Source: Litsea cubeba (taxonomy: Eukaryota > Streptophyta > Magnoliopsida > Laurales > Lauraceae). Taken from it: 64,000 bases of DNA. This document shows positions 1 through 10,244 of this stretch, piece after piece (position 1 is the stretch's first letter; each line of letters starts with the position of its first letter). A model generated the notes under the pieces. That model ran no database searches. It worked only from the letters and a program-made list of their open reading frames with translations, and was not told the origin of the DNA. A program made the translations under genes and the position numbers. The DNA lies in the NCBI GenBank assembly GCA_012931725.1, contig CM022946.1, forward strand, positions 73,336,269-73,400,268, written 5' to 3'.

Positions 1-1173
1 CATGACTTTGACGGATGTCAAAGGATTTGGTATCTCAAAAGTATGAATTTTGGAAAATCCCAGGGGTCGGACACTTCGAATCGTAAAAAAGACGAGAAAA
101 CGGGGTTTTCGGGGCCCACCCGGCGATTTCGGGCCCCATGGTCGCCGGCGACCCTAGGGGGTTTTCCCCCCTTTTGTCTCGTTTTGCGTCCGTTTTTTAT
201 TTTTTTTATTCTTTTTTCTTCTGTATTTTTTCTTGACGTTTTTGATAATTTATTAGCCTGATTTCCTTGTAGAAAACCTGATGAGAATCCTTTCATTTTG
301 GATTTCAAAGTTTCCAATTTTCCGAAAAAGCCGAAGACTTTGTCGTGTAGAGCTGCCGACTTTCTATCAGAAGCTGAAACTAGAACGATGTTAGAATGAC
401 CTGAAATTTGGGGTGAAGCCTCCTGAGCAATAAATAAGACCAACCATAGGCTTTTGTTTGAGTTTTGAAGCCGTTTGGGGTCCTATCAACAGTAGACTTG
501 TTTTTGTCGCGATGAAGATGTCGTAGCTTGATGTGCGGTCAACCGATGTCCGATTTACTTGAAATTTGACAGAGAACCTATTGGAGTCATTTTAAGATGA
601 TCCATAGGCTCTGTCTTGGAGACCATGGTCTCGGGGAGCTTCGCCGCCGAGAGGCCTGATTTGGCTTCCGAGCGTCAAAGTCTAGTCAAATGTTGTCGAA
701 ATGACCTGAAATTTGACGTGTAGCCCTTTGTAAGCATTTTGAAGCCGTCCATGTGCTTTTTCTGATGAGTGATGGCCTCTGTGGTTCTTATCGCCAAGAG
801 GCTTGATTTAGTTGTTTGAGGGTTGATGTAGGGTCAAACGTTGTCGGTTTGACTCGGAACTTGTCGTGGAGCCTTTTGGATGTATTTTGAGACCATCCAT
901 CGGCTCTGATCGAAGATTTGGTGTCTCCAATGCTTTTGCAGCCGGGATCTCCTTTTCAGCTGTCGGAGGAACGAAGTTAGGCCAAATGATTTTGAAATGG
1001 CCCGAAACATCTTGTGTACTCCTCTTTTGGCTGTCTTGAAGGATCTTACGGTTTTTGTTTGATTCTGACAAGATTTGATTTTTTGCAAGTAGCATTGCCT
1101 ATTTATGGCAAGTTGCGACTTCATGTAGCTTTTTGGATCTTGAAGAGGCAAAGTGACATTTTTGGTGTCAACA
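1..1173 (-). repeat. 3' LTR of E0 (partial)
   Basis: This is the part of the LTR nearest the internal region. Its last bases are the reverse complement of the LTR start TGTTGACACC. It matches the LTRs of E1 (start near 4910) and E2 (end 12598), and overlaps 63398-64000 of the right LTR. The remaining roughly 1.4 kb lies left of the window. It includes a GC-rich block with GGTCGCCGGCGACC at about 137-175. Confidence 0.93.
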
Positions 1174-1188
1174 AATCCCCCCTCGAGG
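1174..1188 (-). other. Polypurine tract of E0
   Basis: On the minus strand this reads CCTCGAGGGGGGATT directly before the 3' LTR. It is the place expected for plus-strand DNA priming, and the same tract precedes the 3' LTR in E1 and E2. Confidence 0.75.
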
Positions 1189-2224
1189 TGCAGCGACGAG
1201 TTGCTTAACTTTTGCAGTCGATGTGCCTCGAAGAGATTTCAGAAGGAGAGCTTGTGACTTGACCAAGAGTCTTTGAGCAGTCTTTCTTCTGGTATTTGTA
1301 GCCTTTTGAGCTTCCAGGGGAATTTTATGGTAGTGAAAGGGTTCACGTACCATCTCGAGGCAAAGTTTTGAAGATGACATCAGGGATGTGGATTTAGCTT
1401 TTGACCTTGTGACCTAACAAGCTGTATATGGCAGGTTAGGGGGTCAGGTTTGGTTTTGACCGTGTGACACAACAAGCTGTATGTGGAATGTTGGGGGGTC
1501 ATTTTTTATTTTGATCTTGTGACCTAACAGGCTGTATGTGGCAAGTTAGGGGATCAGGTTTTGGTTTTCGGTTTTGGTCTTGTGACCTAACAAGCTGTAT
1601 GTGGCAAGTTAGGAGACCAAGATTTGGTTTGGATTTTTGTGGAATGTCAATTTCAAGATTTTGGCTCAATTTGGTATATGAGGCTGGATGGTTTGGTTTT
1701 TGGAAGCTCATAGGGCTTGGAATTCTTTTTTGTATGGTCTAATCAACTCAAAAGGGGCATGGAACCATTTTTGTATGCTCTTGGTAAGAGGGATTTCTCT
1801 TTGACTAAAAGCCCAAATTTTTTTTTTTAGTGCCTAGGTGGTCAAACCTGGCTCATATGGGCTAACCCATGGGACCTTAAGCTTTTTGGAATGGCTTAGA
1901 TCTCATATGGTGTCATTTTTGTAAAGAATATCTAAAAACATCTCCTTTGGATAGAGAATATCTAAGAATATCTTTACTTGGAGAGAATCTCTCATGTTCC
2001 CTTTATTTTGGGAGAGAATGTCTCAAGATATCTTTCTTTGGGAGAGAATTTCTTAAATCTCCTATCTTTTGGGAGAAAATCTCTCATTGATTTCTTTTTT
2101 GGGAGAGAATCGCTCAAGATATCTTTCTTTTAGGAAAGAATCTTTTTAATTTCTTTCTTTTGGTAAGGTTACTAATTAGTAACACTTACCTCTTTCTTCT
2201 TTCCTTCTTTGGTTTGCACTCTTC
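1189..2224. repeat. Non-coding repeat arrays upstream of the E0 PMD gene
   Basis: No gene is seen. Two arrays are present. About 1398-1625 holds four copies of a unit of 57-70 bases around TGTGACCTAACAAGCTGTA. About 1919-2160 holds units of 30-35 bases with inverted motifs such as GAGAGAATCTCTC and AAGATATCTT. Both arrays recur in the same place in E1 and E2 directly upstream of the TATA box of the PMD gene, so they may act in its regulation. That role is inference. Confidence 0.8.
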
Positions 2225-2232
2225 TATAAAAG
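2225..2232 (+). promoter_or_regulatory. TATA box of the E0 PMD gene
   Basis: TATAAAAG lies about 130 bases before the ATG at 2357 and is conserved with its surroundings in E1 and E2. It points away from the LTR and into the antisense gene. Confidence 0.7.
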
Positions 2233-2366
2233 CAAGGAGGAGGTTGGATCTCTTGCTCTTATTGCTTTTTTTTTTTGCAACAATCCCAAGAGGGCTTCAA
2301 GACCAAGAGTTCTTCTTCTTCAAGATCTTCAAGACTTTTCTTCTTCTTCTCCATCAATGGCTTCAA

Positions 2367-3061
2367 GTAAGTTCTCTTTTTCAAGAAAACTCCATTGTAG
2401 AAAGTAGGATGATAAAAAAAAAGTTCTTTCTTTTTTTTTTGTTTGTTTCTTTTTATTACTTCTTCTTTTTTTTTCTTTTTCACGTGTTTTCCCTTTTTTT
2501 TCTCATGCTTTCTTTTTTTTTGCATGTTTTTTTTTTCTTTTTGTGGGCCGTACGGACAGATCCGTATTGCATTTTTTTTTTCTTTTTGTGGGCCGTACGG
2601 ACAGATCCGTATGGATCTGGCCGTACGGCCACGTGGCCTGTGGGCCAGCCCCTTTTTTTGTTTTCTTTCTTTCTTTCTTTTTTTTAGAAAGTTTCTTTTT
2701 TTTTCTCATCATGATAATGCATTTTTTGACAAACCAAGATGTTCATGCATGCATTTTTTTTTGTAAATTGAATTGTAGCATGATGTGATAGCATACCAAA
2801 TAGTTTTTGCAAATGTTGGGAATTTTGAGCTCGCAGCGATGTTGAGCCCTTCCTGATTTTGTGGAGACTTTGAGGTTTCGAAAGTTTGGAGTTTCGGAGC
2901 TCGCGGCAATGTTGAGTCCATTTTCATGCTTTCTATTTCTTTCGGGATATTTCCTTTTTTCTTCGGAATTGCCCCGGAGTCATGTCAAAATTTCGCCAGA
3001 TTTTTTTTTTTGAAATTCTGTCATTTTGATGATTGATCTTTTTCTTTTTCGTCCTTTGCAG
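2367..3061 (+). other. Intron 1 of the E0 PMD gene
   Basis: It starts GTAAGT and ends TTTGCAG. The 695 bases are rich in T tracts and hold two GC-rich segments with palindromes (GGCCGTACGGCC at 2619-2630, GGCCACGTGGCC at 2627-2638). Plus-strand reading frames through this intron are translations of homopolymers, not genes. Confidence 0.75.
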
Positions 3062-4904
3062 GTGGTTCTTCCAGAACGAACAAGGGTAAAGAGCCTGCTA
3101 CAAGCGTACCTCGTCGATCTACTAGATATTCTAACCCGGCCATTCAGCAGGCTTGGGAGAAGGTCCAGTATGTTGAGAGAAACCTGGAAGAGTGTGACTC
3201 TCTCAACAAAGATGAGATGAGGCAGTGACTGATTGCTCTCAAGGGAGAGGAATTCTATAAGATCATGGTAAGCAGTCCGTCCATGGGTGATGGACGATCA
3301 GAGGGTTTTGGCCAAGCCTACCTTCTTCTTTGGTGATGCAGTCTGTGATGACATGACATACCAGATGAGATGTTTTCAGTTCTCTTTCACAGCAGATGGT
3401 GAGAAGAAGACTATTGCTACCCGGTCGACGTTTGATCGCACCGTCTCGATCATGAGCCTTGCCCCCACGTGCTCTAAGAGGGAAGATCCTCCAAGCTGGG
3501 TGAGAAGGACAAATGTAATCAAGACCGTGGTTTTTGTTGGCGGTTCTCCTGGATATGCGAAGAAGTCGCCTGCTGACATGGACATGTTGATGCCGGCCAG
3601 TGGCTACCAGGGCTCTAATTATCTGTCGGTCGATTTGGGACCGGTGGGCCTTGGCATTTTCAGCGGTGACGGCAGCAATTGGGTGAAGCCTTTTCGACTT
3701 CGTGGCCGTTTCAGTGTTGACTCCGAGTGGAGGTCATGGACTAATCACGTCCTGCTGATTGGTGGCGCCGTTTTGAAGGAAGCCGGGATTTTTGATGCGG
3801 TCCGCGCCTTTAGGGAGACCGTGATCTTTTCCGACGAGGCCTTCATGGCTATGTTGGAGTCATTCCTTCCACAAACCAATACCTTCGTTGTGACGACTGG
3901 TGAGATTGGTTTCTCTTTGAAGGAGCTGAGCGCCATTACTGGATTGCCCATTCTTGGCAGACTCTATGAGGAGTTTATGCCGATCGACAGCGTCCTTGAG
4001 GAGCAGTCGGAGGAGTTTAGGCTTCTGTACTTTCAGCTCGTCTCCTTCTATGATTTTTTTAAGGAGAAGGAGGGCTCAAAAGTAAGATCCAGTAGTTGGA
4101 AGAGTTTTAGCTCTTCATCTCCCAACTTCTTTGAAAGTGGGGAGCCTTCTGATAGCATGACTCGGGAAGACAGGGCTAACGATCCGGGTTCGAAGAAGAT
4201 TTTGGCTATGCAAGAAGAGTTGAGAGATTTTTGTGCGAGTACAAACGCCATATGTCTTGACATTGCACTACGGAGAGATCTCGCTGTTTACCTCACTTAT
4301 TGGCTTGGTGAGGCCATTTTTGCTGGAGGAGATGGAACGCACATCAGGCCGCATTGTATTTTTCTGGCTTGTCAGATGGCGTTTGGAGAGCAGCTTGCTT
4401 TGGTGCCAGCTCTTTACTCCTACTTGTGTACCGAACTGCAGGCTGCTGCTTTTTTGGTTCGGCTTGGGCTCCCTATGTATAGGGTATTTTCAGCCCATAT
4501 CTTTTATTCATGGTATGTATACCACTGTCCTGGCTTCCACCGGCTGGGTGCTACACATGATGATGATCCTCTGATGATTTGGCTGGCTAAGGGCAAAGCC
4601 GTGTCCGAATCACTTTTGTTTGCCCGCATGAGGATTTGACGATTCAGGGACGTCGAGATGGGGCAATCTTCAGTGAAGCTTTCTCTGGAGTTGCGGAAGA
4701 AGGATTTTGATTTTGGTGCCTCCCGAGACTCTATAAGGGCAGGGTCGGGAACGCATTACTCCTTGATAAATGCAGAGAAGGAGTGGCTTTTAGCATACGT
4801 GTCGGCACGATGGTGTACCACAGATATCTTTTCGTCGACATCCAGCCGTATGTACCTTCTCGCTTTGCTCTGTAGTTGGGCTTTTCTCAAGGTGTTGTTG
4901 GAGC

Positions 4905-4909
4905 GCCTT
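4905..4909. repeat. Target site duplication of E1 (left)
   Basis: GCCTT, repeated at 46553-46557. The undisturbed site in the PMD gene of E2 contains it once. Confidence 0.95.
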
Positions 4910-6616
4910 TGTTGACACCAAAAATGTCACTTTGCCTCTTCAAGATCCAAAGAGCTACATGAAGTCGCAACCTGCCATAAATAGGCAATGCTACTTCCAA
5001 AAATCAAATCTTGTCAGAAACAAACAAAAACTGCAAGATCCTTCAAGATAGCCAAAAGAGGAGTACACAAGAAGTTTCGGCCCATTTCAAAATCACTTGG
5101 CCTAACTTCACTTCTCCGACAGCCGAAAAGGAGCTCTCGGCGGCAAAAGTATCGGAGACACCAAATCTTCAATCAGAGCCGATGGATGGTCTCAAAATAC
5201 TTCCAAAAGGCTCCACGTCAAGTTCCGAGTCAAACCGACAACGTTTGACCCTACATCAACCCTCGAACAGCTAAATCAAGCCTCTCAGCGGCGAGAACCA
5301 CCGAGGCCATTACTCATCAGATAGAGCACATGGACGGCTTCAAAATGCTTATAAAGGGCTACACGTCAAATTTCAGGTCATTTCAACAACATTTGACCAT
5401 AGTTTGACGCTCGGAAGCCAAATCAGGCCTCTCGGTGCCAAAGCCCTCCCGGACCATGGTTTCCACGACAGAGCCTATGGATCATCTTAAAATGACTCCA
5501 ATAGGTTCCCTGTCAAATTTCAAGTCAATCGGACATCGGTTGACCGCACATCAAACCGCGACATCTTCATCGCGACAAAAGCAAGTCTACTAGTGATAGG
5601 ACCCCAAACGGCTTCAAAACTTAAACAAAAGCCTATGGTTGGTCTTATTTATTGCTCAGCAGGCTTCACACCAAATTTCAGATCATTCCGACATCGTTTG
5701 ACCCAGTTTCAGCTTCTGACGGAAAATCGGCAGCTCTGCGCGACAAAGTCTTCGGCTTTCTCAGGAAATTGAAAACTTTGCAAAATAAAATGCAAGGATT
5801 CTCATCAGGTTTCCTACAAAGAAGTACAGGAGAAAAAAGAATCGAAAAAGAGCAAAAACGGACACAAAACGGGACAAAAAGGGGGGAAAACCTCCCCAGG
5901 GTCGCCGGCGACCTTGGAGCCCGGGGTCGCCGGCGACCTTGGAGCCCGGGGTCTCCGGGAAGTCCCCGGAAACCCCGGTTTTCGCCGTTTTTCACGATTC
6001 GAAGCGCCCGGCCTCTAGTACTTTCCAAAATTCATGCTTTTGAGACACCAAATCCTCTGACATCCATCCAAAACACGGGTTAATCATCAAGAGTATCGAA
6101 AACAATATTGATCGCCACCCGGTCAACCAAAAAAAGTGTGCTTTCTACCCGACTGATCGAGAAATCGACAGGACAGATGGCACCGACCCGCTGTTGGCAA
6201 CAAACACCTGAAATTACATGGTCGTCTGATGTCGATCTACATGAAGATCCATCGATGATCATCGACAGAAGAATCCCAAAAGACGCGGCACAGCCCGCGA
6301 CTCTTCAGCTGCTCGGCGACCACTTAATGCGATTAATTGACTAGCTTTATTACAGTCATTAATCCATTTCTTTGGACGGACCAATCAGAAGCAAGCATCC
6401 GGGAGTTACAAGTCAAGAGATTCATGGCATTAAACCCATGAAACTCCTCCCATCATGGCGATTAAAGGCGATTAAATGCCCTCAATCTCCTCCGGCCAAT
6501 CAGAAGCCAAGAAAAAGGAGTTACAAAATAAACAATTCAATTTTGTAACTCCTCCCATTATGCAGCTTTATGACAATCAAGGCTCATAAACCCTCCTAAA
6601 TGGCTACCTAAAAGCC

Positions 6617-6625
6617 TATAAATAG
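6617..6625 (+). promoter_or_regulatory. TATA box of the E1 5' LTR
   Basis: TATAAATAG. The same box is at 45670-45678 in the 3' LTR of E1 and, inverted, near 11106, 28158 and 62848 in E2 and E0. Genomic RNA of the element should start about 30 bases downstream. Confidence 0.75.
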
Positions 6626-6769
6626 GAGAGCTCTCCAAGAAGAAAGGACAGAGAACGAAAAAGAGAGAGAACGAAAATCACAGACAGAAGCACAGAAATT
6701 CAGAGAAGGAAAAGAGAGAAAACTCTGCGGAAGTTCTACACCGGCCACCGCTACAAGGTGACAAAAGTC

Positions 6770-6800
6770 CCTTGGGGGGTACCCCCCCCCCCCCCCAAGG
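6770..6800 (+). other. G/C homopolymer hairpin in the LTR leader
   Basis: CCTTGGGGGG, then TA, then a long C run and AAGG form an inverted repeat centred on GGTACC, about 150 bases after the TATA box. Run lengths vary between copies (45823-45849, 10929-10954, 27977-28006 and about 62681-62706), but the paired halves and centre are kept in all but E0, where GGTACC reads AGTACC. It may fold as a hairpin or dimerise through the palindrome. Confidence 0.6.
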
Positions 6801-7133
6801 TCCTTGCCTTCTCCTCCTGCCTCCAATGGCTTAGATGTGGCTTTTCAGCCCGTCTACTCGGCTTTTTATTGGACATAGGACCTCTTTTTGGTCTTTGTCC
6901 TCTAAAAACCCGAGATTATAGCCAAGCCAAGCGAATCAATAGCATCCTCTGTTCTCATCTGCATGGATGATGGCGAAGCCCACATATGGCTTGCGACCGT
7001 CAATCTAAACGAGTCCCCCACAATCTCCTGAGAAGTTAGATCCTCCTTTTCTTGCTTTTCATTGTAGTTTGTATTTTTTCAAAAGAGACAAAAATCACAA
7101 CTCTTGTCTTTCATTATTGATAAGGATTGTAAA

Positions 7134-7208
7134 TCGGCTATAAACGCCAAAATCGGCTATAACGCCAAAAATCGGCTATAAACGCCAAAATCGGCTATAA
7201 ATGCCAAA
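7134..7208 (+). repeat. Tandem CGGCTATAAACGCC repeats near the LTR end
   Basis: Four units of about 18-19 bases. The GGC...GCC core can pair. Related units with the same core fill part of the block between pol and the PMD gene (for example 37741-38012). Equivalent LTR copies lie at 46183-46278, 10521-10595, 27569-27643 and 62279-62352. Confidence 0.85.
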
Positions 7209-7485
7209 AAAATTGCCTTTCACGGCAAACCAAGAAAATGTCTCTTTTCTTAAATATATGTGCAATGGAGAACTTGAAAGAAGTTGATTTCCTTTTTACT
7301 TGCGAAGGTTGATCTCCGGATCACCACTTGCAATTCCAAGTAAAATACAAAATCTGGCACACCCTCACAAAAAAAGAAATGTTGATGCACGCCCCTGCCC
7401 CCTGGTTACGAAAGGGTCGGAACCAAACGGACTCCCACGTCCGCCGACCTCGGTAGGAACCGAGCAGGAGCGCGGTCCATCAAGC

Positions 7486-7503
7486 TGGCACACCCAGTGG
7501 GAC
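7486..7503 (+). other. Primer binding site of E1
   Basis: TGGCACACCCAGTGGGAC starts three bases after the LTR. It begins TGG, as expected for pairing with a tRNA CCA end. By memory it resembles the tRNA-Lys type site of many plant Ty3/gypsy elements, but with several mismatches, so the primer is uncertain. Confidence 0.7.
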
Positions 7504-9044
7504 TCGTTTATTTGAGAACACGATGCTAGAAATGAAATATTTGCATATCATATATTTTGCTCTATGCTTATATTTCTTTTCTCGAATCCTTGGCTACTTT
7601 ATAATTGGTGGCCTATGTTGGGGTCCGCAAAAAAAAAAAAAGAGATGAGATTTTTTGTTTGGAAATTTCTAATTCTTTGAATTTATTTCCAATCTTTCTC
7701 TTTTCAAAAAAAAATCAGATTTTTTCAGTTTGGATTCAAAATTGAGAAACTTTGATCCTCTCCCTTCTGGGCACTGGCGCTCACGGAAATTGCTGAGACC
7801 GCGTTCGGATCGGGGATTGGGCCATCGTTTCTCTTCGATGAGTTCATTAAAGATCTAAAAAAATATATAAAAAAAATCTATAAAAAATTTTAGATTTCTC
7901 AATTTGGATTCAAAATTGAGAAACCTTGATCCGTTCCTATCGTTCATCGCGCTCGCAGAAATGTTGAGCCTGTTCGACTAAGGTTTTGGGCCATTGTTTC
8001 TCTTCGATGAGTTTATTAAAAATAAAAAATATATATATATATAAAAAAAAAGACATAGACCACTAAGGTTAAACCAACTGTGTTCTTTGATCATGGTTGA
8101 TTCAAAGAAAAGCCTTGTCCAGAGTGTGGAGACAGCTTGACTGTTCTAGGCAAGGGTCCTCCAAATGGGTTCATTAAGTAATCCTACCCTTACCTGGGGA
8201 CAATTCTATCAATCAAGATTTCATAAGACTGGGTTAGGAGGCCTATGTGTACTCTCTCGTCTTTTAAATAAATTTTTAAAAAAATATATAAAATTTTTAA
8301 AAATAAAAATTTTAAAATAAAAAATAAAAAATAAAAAAAAATCTTAAAAAAAAAATAAAAAAATAAAAAAAAAAAAAAAAGATTTTTTTTTTTTAAAAAA
8401 AATCTTCAAAATTTTAAAAAAAAAAACTTCCGTCATTTTGGGTTCAGATTGGAGAAATCTTGGTCTTCTCCTTTCTGAGCACTAGCGCTCGCGGAAATCG
8501 CTGAGCCCGTGTTCAGATTGGAGTGCCTTTTGCTCTCTTTGATAAACCCGATATTGGCCTTTCAAAAAAAAAACTCGTCATTTTTAGATTCAGATCCGAG
8601 AAATTATGGTTCATTTCTTTCTGAGCACTGGCGCTCGCGGAAATCGCTAAGCCCGTGTTTAGATTGGAATACCATGTGCGGTCTCAAAACATTTGTGTCT
8701 AGCGGTACTAGTACGCCCTTTCAGGGTCTACTGTATTGCGACCGGCACATCTGTAACTCCAACTTTATATTCTTCTTACCTCGAGCAAGCTCTGCTTCTC
8801 GATAAGTCGAATTTAAGTTCACAATTGCTTCTAGCAGTCACTGGGATGCCCATTCTGGGCTTACCATACCTGCGATCAGAACAATTGTACCCTCTATGGC
8901 GTTTTGCCTTCTTCATGTTGCTTGGGTTATCTTCCTCTAGCAATTTGAAAAGACGAAACCATAGAACTTCCCATTTATGATCATTATATTCTTGTGATTA
9001 CTAATGGATGTGGTCTTGTTTCAGAAATTTTCGAAAAACTAACA
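7504..9044 (+). other. Leader of E1 between PBS and gag
   Basis: AT-rich, with A/T homopolymers at about 8270-8420 and two internal duplications (about 7725-7850 against 7890-8030, and 8430-8560 against 8570-8680). Short reading frames exist but do not keep frame between copies. TTGTTTCAG, a good splice acceptor, sits about 21 bases before the gag ATG in all three elements. Confidence 0.75.
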
Positions 9045-10244
9045 ATGGCAGCTTCACTAACCATTACTTTCGATGAAAACAAGCACCAACTCATGCTTCA
9101 ACAGAAGCAAACCGCGCGCACTTACAAGCGCCCCATCAGCTGCCGAAGCATCAACTCCATCGGCAACTCTCTGAACTCCGGGTCGACCTTGACTTCCCGG
9201 ACTATCGTCTTTGGGATGCTGGGACCATTCCCACTTCCCGAGGAACAAACTACTCCCTCTAAGAAGCAGAAACTCGCCTCTCAACGTGTCACTACCGTGA
9301 CACCAAAGGCGAGCACCAGAAGGCCTGAAGCCCGTGGTAGCCCCACGAAGCCTCGACCTGCAAGCGATCAGGTCTATCCCAAGACTTGGTCCCCAAGACC
9401 TTCACCAAAACAAAGAAGGTCCCAAACATCTACCAAGCCAGCATTCCTGGCCCCACTCAAGGAGAACCAGTTCTACCCTCTTGCTTACATGAAAGAGGAG
9501 AGACCCATCTCCAACCTGACTTCCAAGTCATCCCAGTATGAGCCGGCTTGTTCCTACAAGCCCAAAATCAAGTCATGCATCACAAGGCCTCTACAAGCAC
9601 CTGCTGAGGCCTACAAACCTGCAGTTCGACCCTTCATCTCTACGGGGGCTGAACTCCAAAAATTCAAAGCTTCGCTGCAACAGGCGAAGGACAGGGTTCG
9701 CATCCTGTCCTTGCCCAGCTGCAAAAAAGACAGGCTCGGCTGCTGCGCCCGAGGGAGCACATCCTTCATCGTCAAAGCCCAGCCAGAGCTGACCGAAGCT
9801 CAAATTGCTCGTCGTATACGCCGCCGCGCGTCATATCGACAAAAGAGATTAGAGAAGCAAAGGACCCAGCCTCCTACACTTCAAGTCTCTCCCAAATGGG
9901 TCGAAAAAGAAAGACCCAACCAAGTTGCTGCCGTCCATATGGTTGGAAAAACCAGAAGGCGCCAAAAATCAGCAACAAAAATCCATGTCCGACGTCCGAT
10001 GACCCGCAGCGTCTCCAGGAAAAGAAGACATTCAGAAGAATCCCCTGCTCCTTCAAGCAAAGGACAGCAGAGTGATCCTTCCTCAAGCTCTTCTTCAAAA
10101 AGAATGAGCCCCAGCTCAGTCACCAGGACAGTTTCTTCGTTCGAATCACGAAGGATGAATGTCTTAGCTACAAATTCGGAGCCACCACCCCGCAATCCAC
10201 CTCCAGAAGATGCGATCACCCGCATCCAGCAGTTGGAACAGGGC
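9045..10244 (+). pseudogene. gag of E1, N-terminal 400 codons (cut by E2)
   Basis: The frame opens with ATG at 9045 (MAASLTITFDE); upstream in-frame codons to 8994 lack an ATG. These 400 codons encode a basic, Ser/Pro/Arg-rich region with repeated Arg/Lys clusters, typical of an RNA-binding gag extension, and no recognised enzyme domain. The frame ends exactly at codon 400 where E2 is inserted (TSD 10240-10244) and resumes at 29155. The homologous stretch in E2 (25639 to about 24440) is contiguous. Before insertion this half had no stop. Confidence 0.92.
10240..10244. repeat. Target site duplication of E2 (left)
   Basis: AGGGC, repeated at 29150-29154. The intact gag of E2 has the site once. 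Confidence 0.95.

Larger units (their letters stand above)
2357..4909 (+). pseudogene. PMD gene of E0, 5' part (decayed; continues at 46553)
   Basis: This is the first part of the plus-strand gene carried antisense to E0 gag-pol. Exon 1 is 2357-2366 (ATG plus seven bases), intron 1 is 2367-3061, and exon 2 starts at 3062. The protein matches the plant mobile domain family (aminotransferase-like PMD), with the motif run around FSDEAFMAMLESFLPQTNTF followed by GEIGFSLKELSAITGLPILG. The copy is dead: CGA to TGA at 3226-3228, an extra C near 3270, CGA to TGA at 4637-4639, a lost base near 4790, and CAG to TAG at 4873-4875. E1 then interrupts exon 2 after 4909. PMD proteins of hosts act in silencing and genome stability; the role of the element-borne form is unknown. 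Confidence 0.88.
4910..7482 (+). repeat. 5' LTR of E1
   Basis: 2,573 bases from TGTTGACACC to GGTCCATCA, nearly the same as 43953-46552. It contains, in order, a long U3 with GC-rich palindromic repeats (GGTCGCCGGCGACC twice at about 5900-5950), TATA box (6617-6625), a G/C-tract hairpin in the predicted transcribed part (6770-6800), and tandem copies of CGGCTATAAACGCC near the end (7134-7208). Reading frames inside are short and not conserved in frame. Confidence 0.96.

Noticed and set aside
2160..2766. Long frames of Phe/Leu (plus) or Lys (minus) in the PMD intron 1 region, also 13500-14444 and 42414-42835
   Set aside because: They translate T or A homopolymers and repeat units and lose frame between copies; the splice model explains the region.
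9057..10225. Minus-strand frames opposite gag (also opposite IN, RT and PMD)
   Set aside because: They are shadows of the real frames, without conserved starts or domains.
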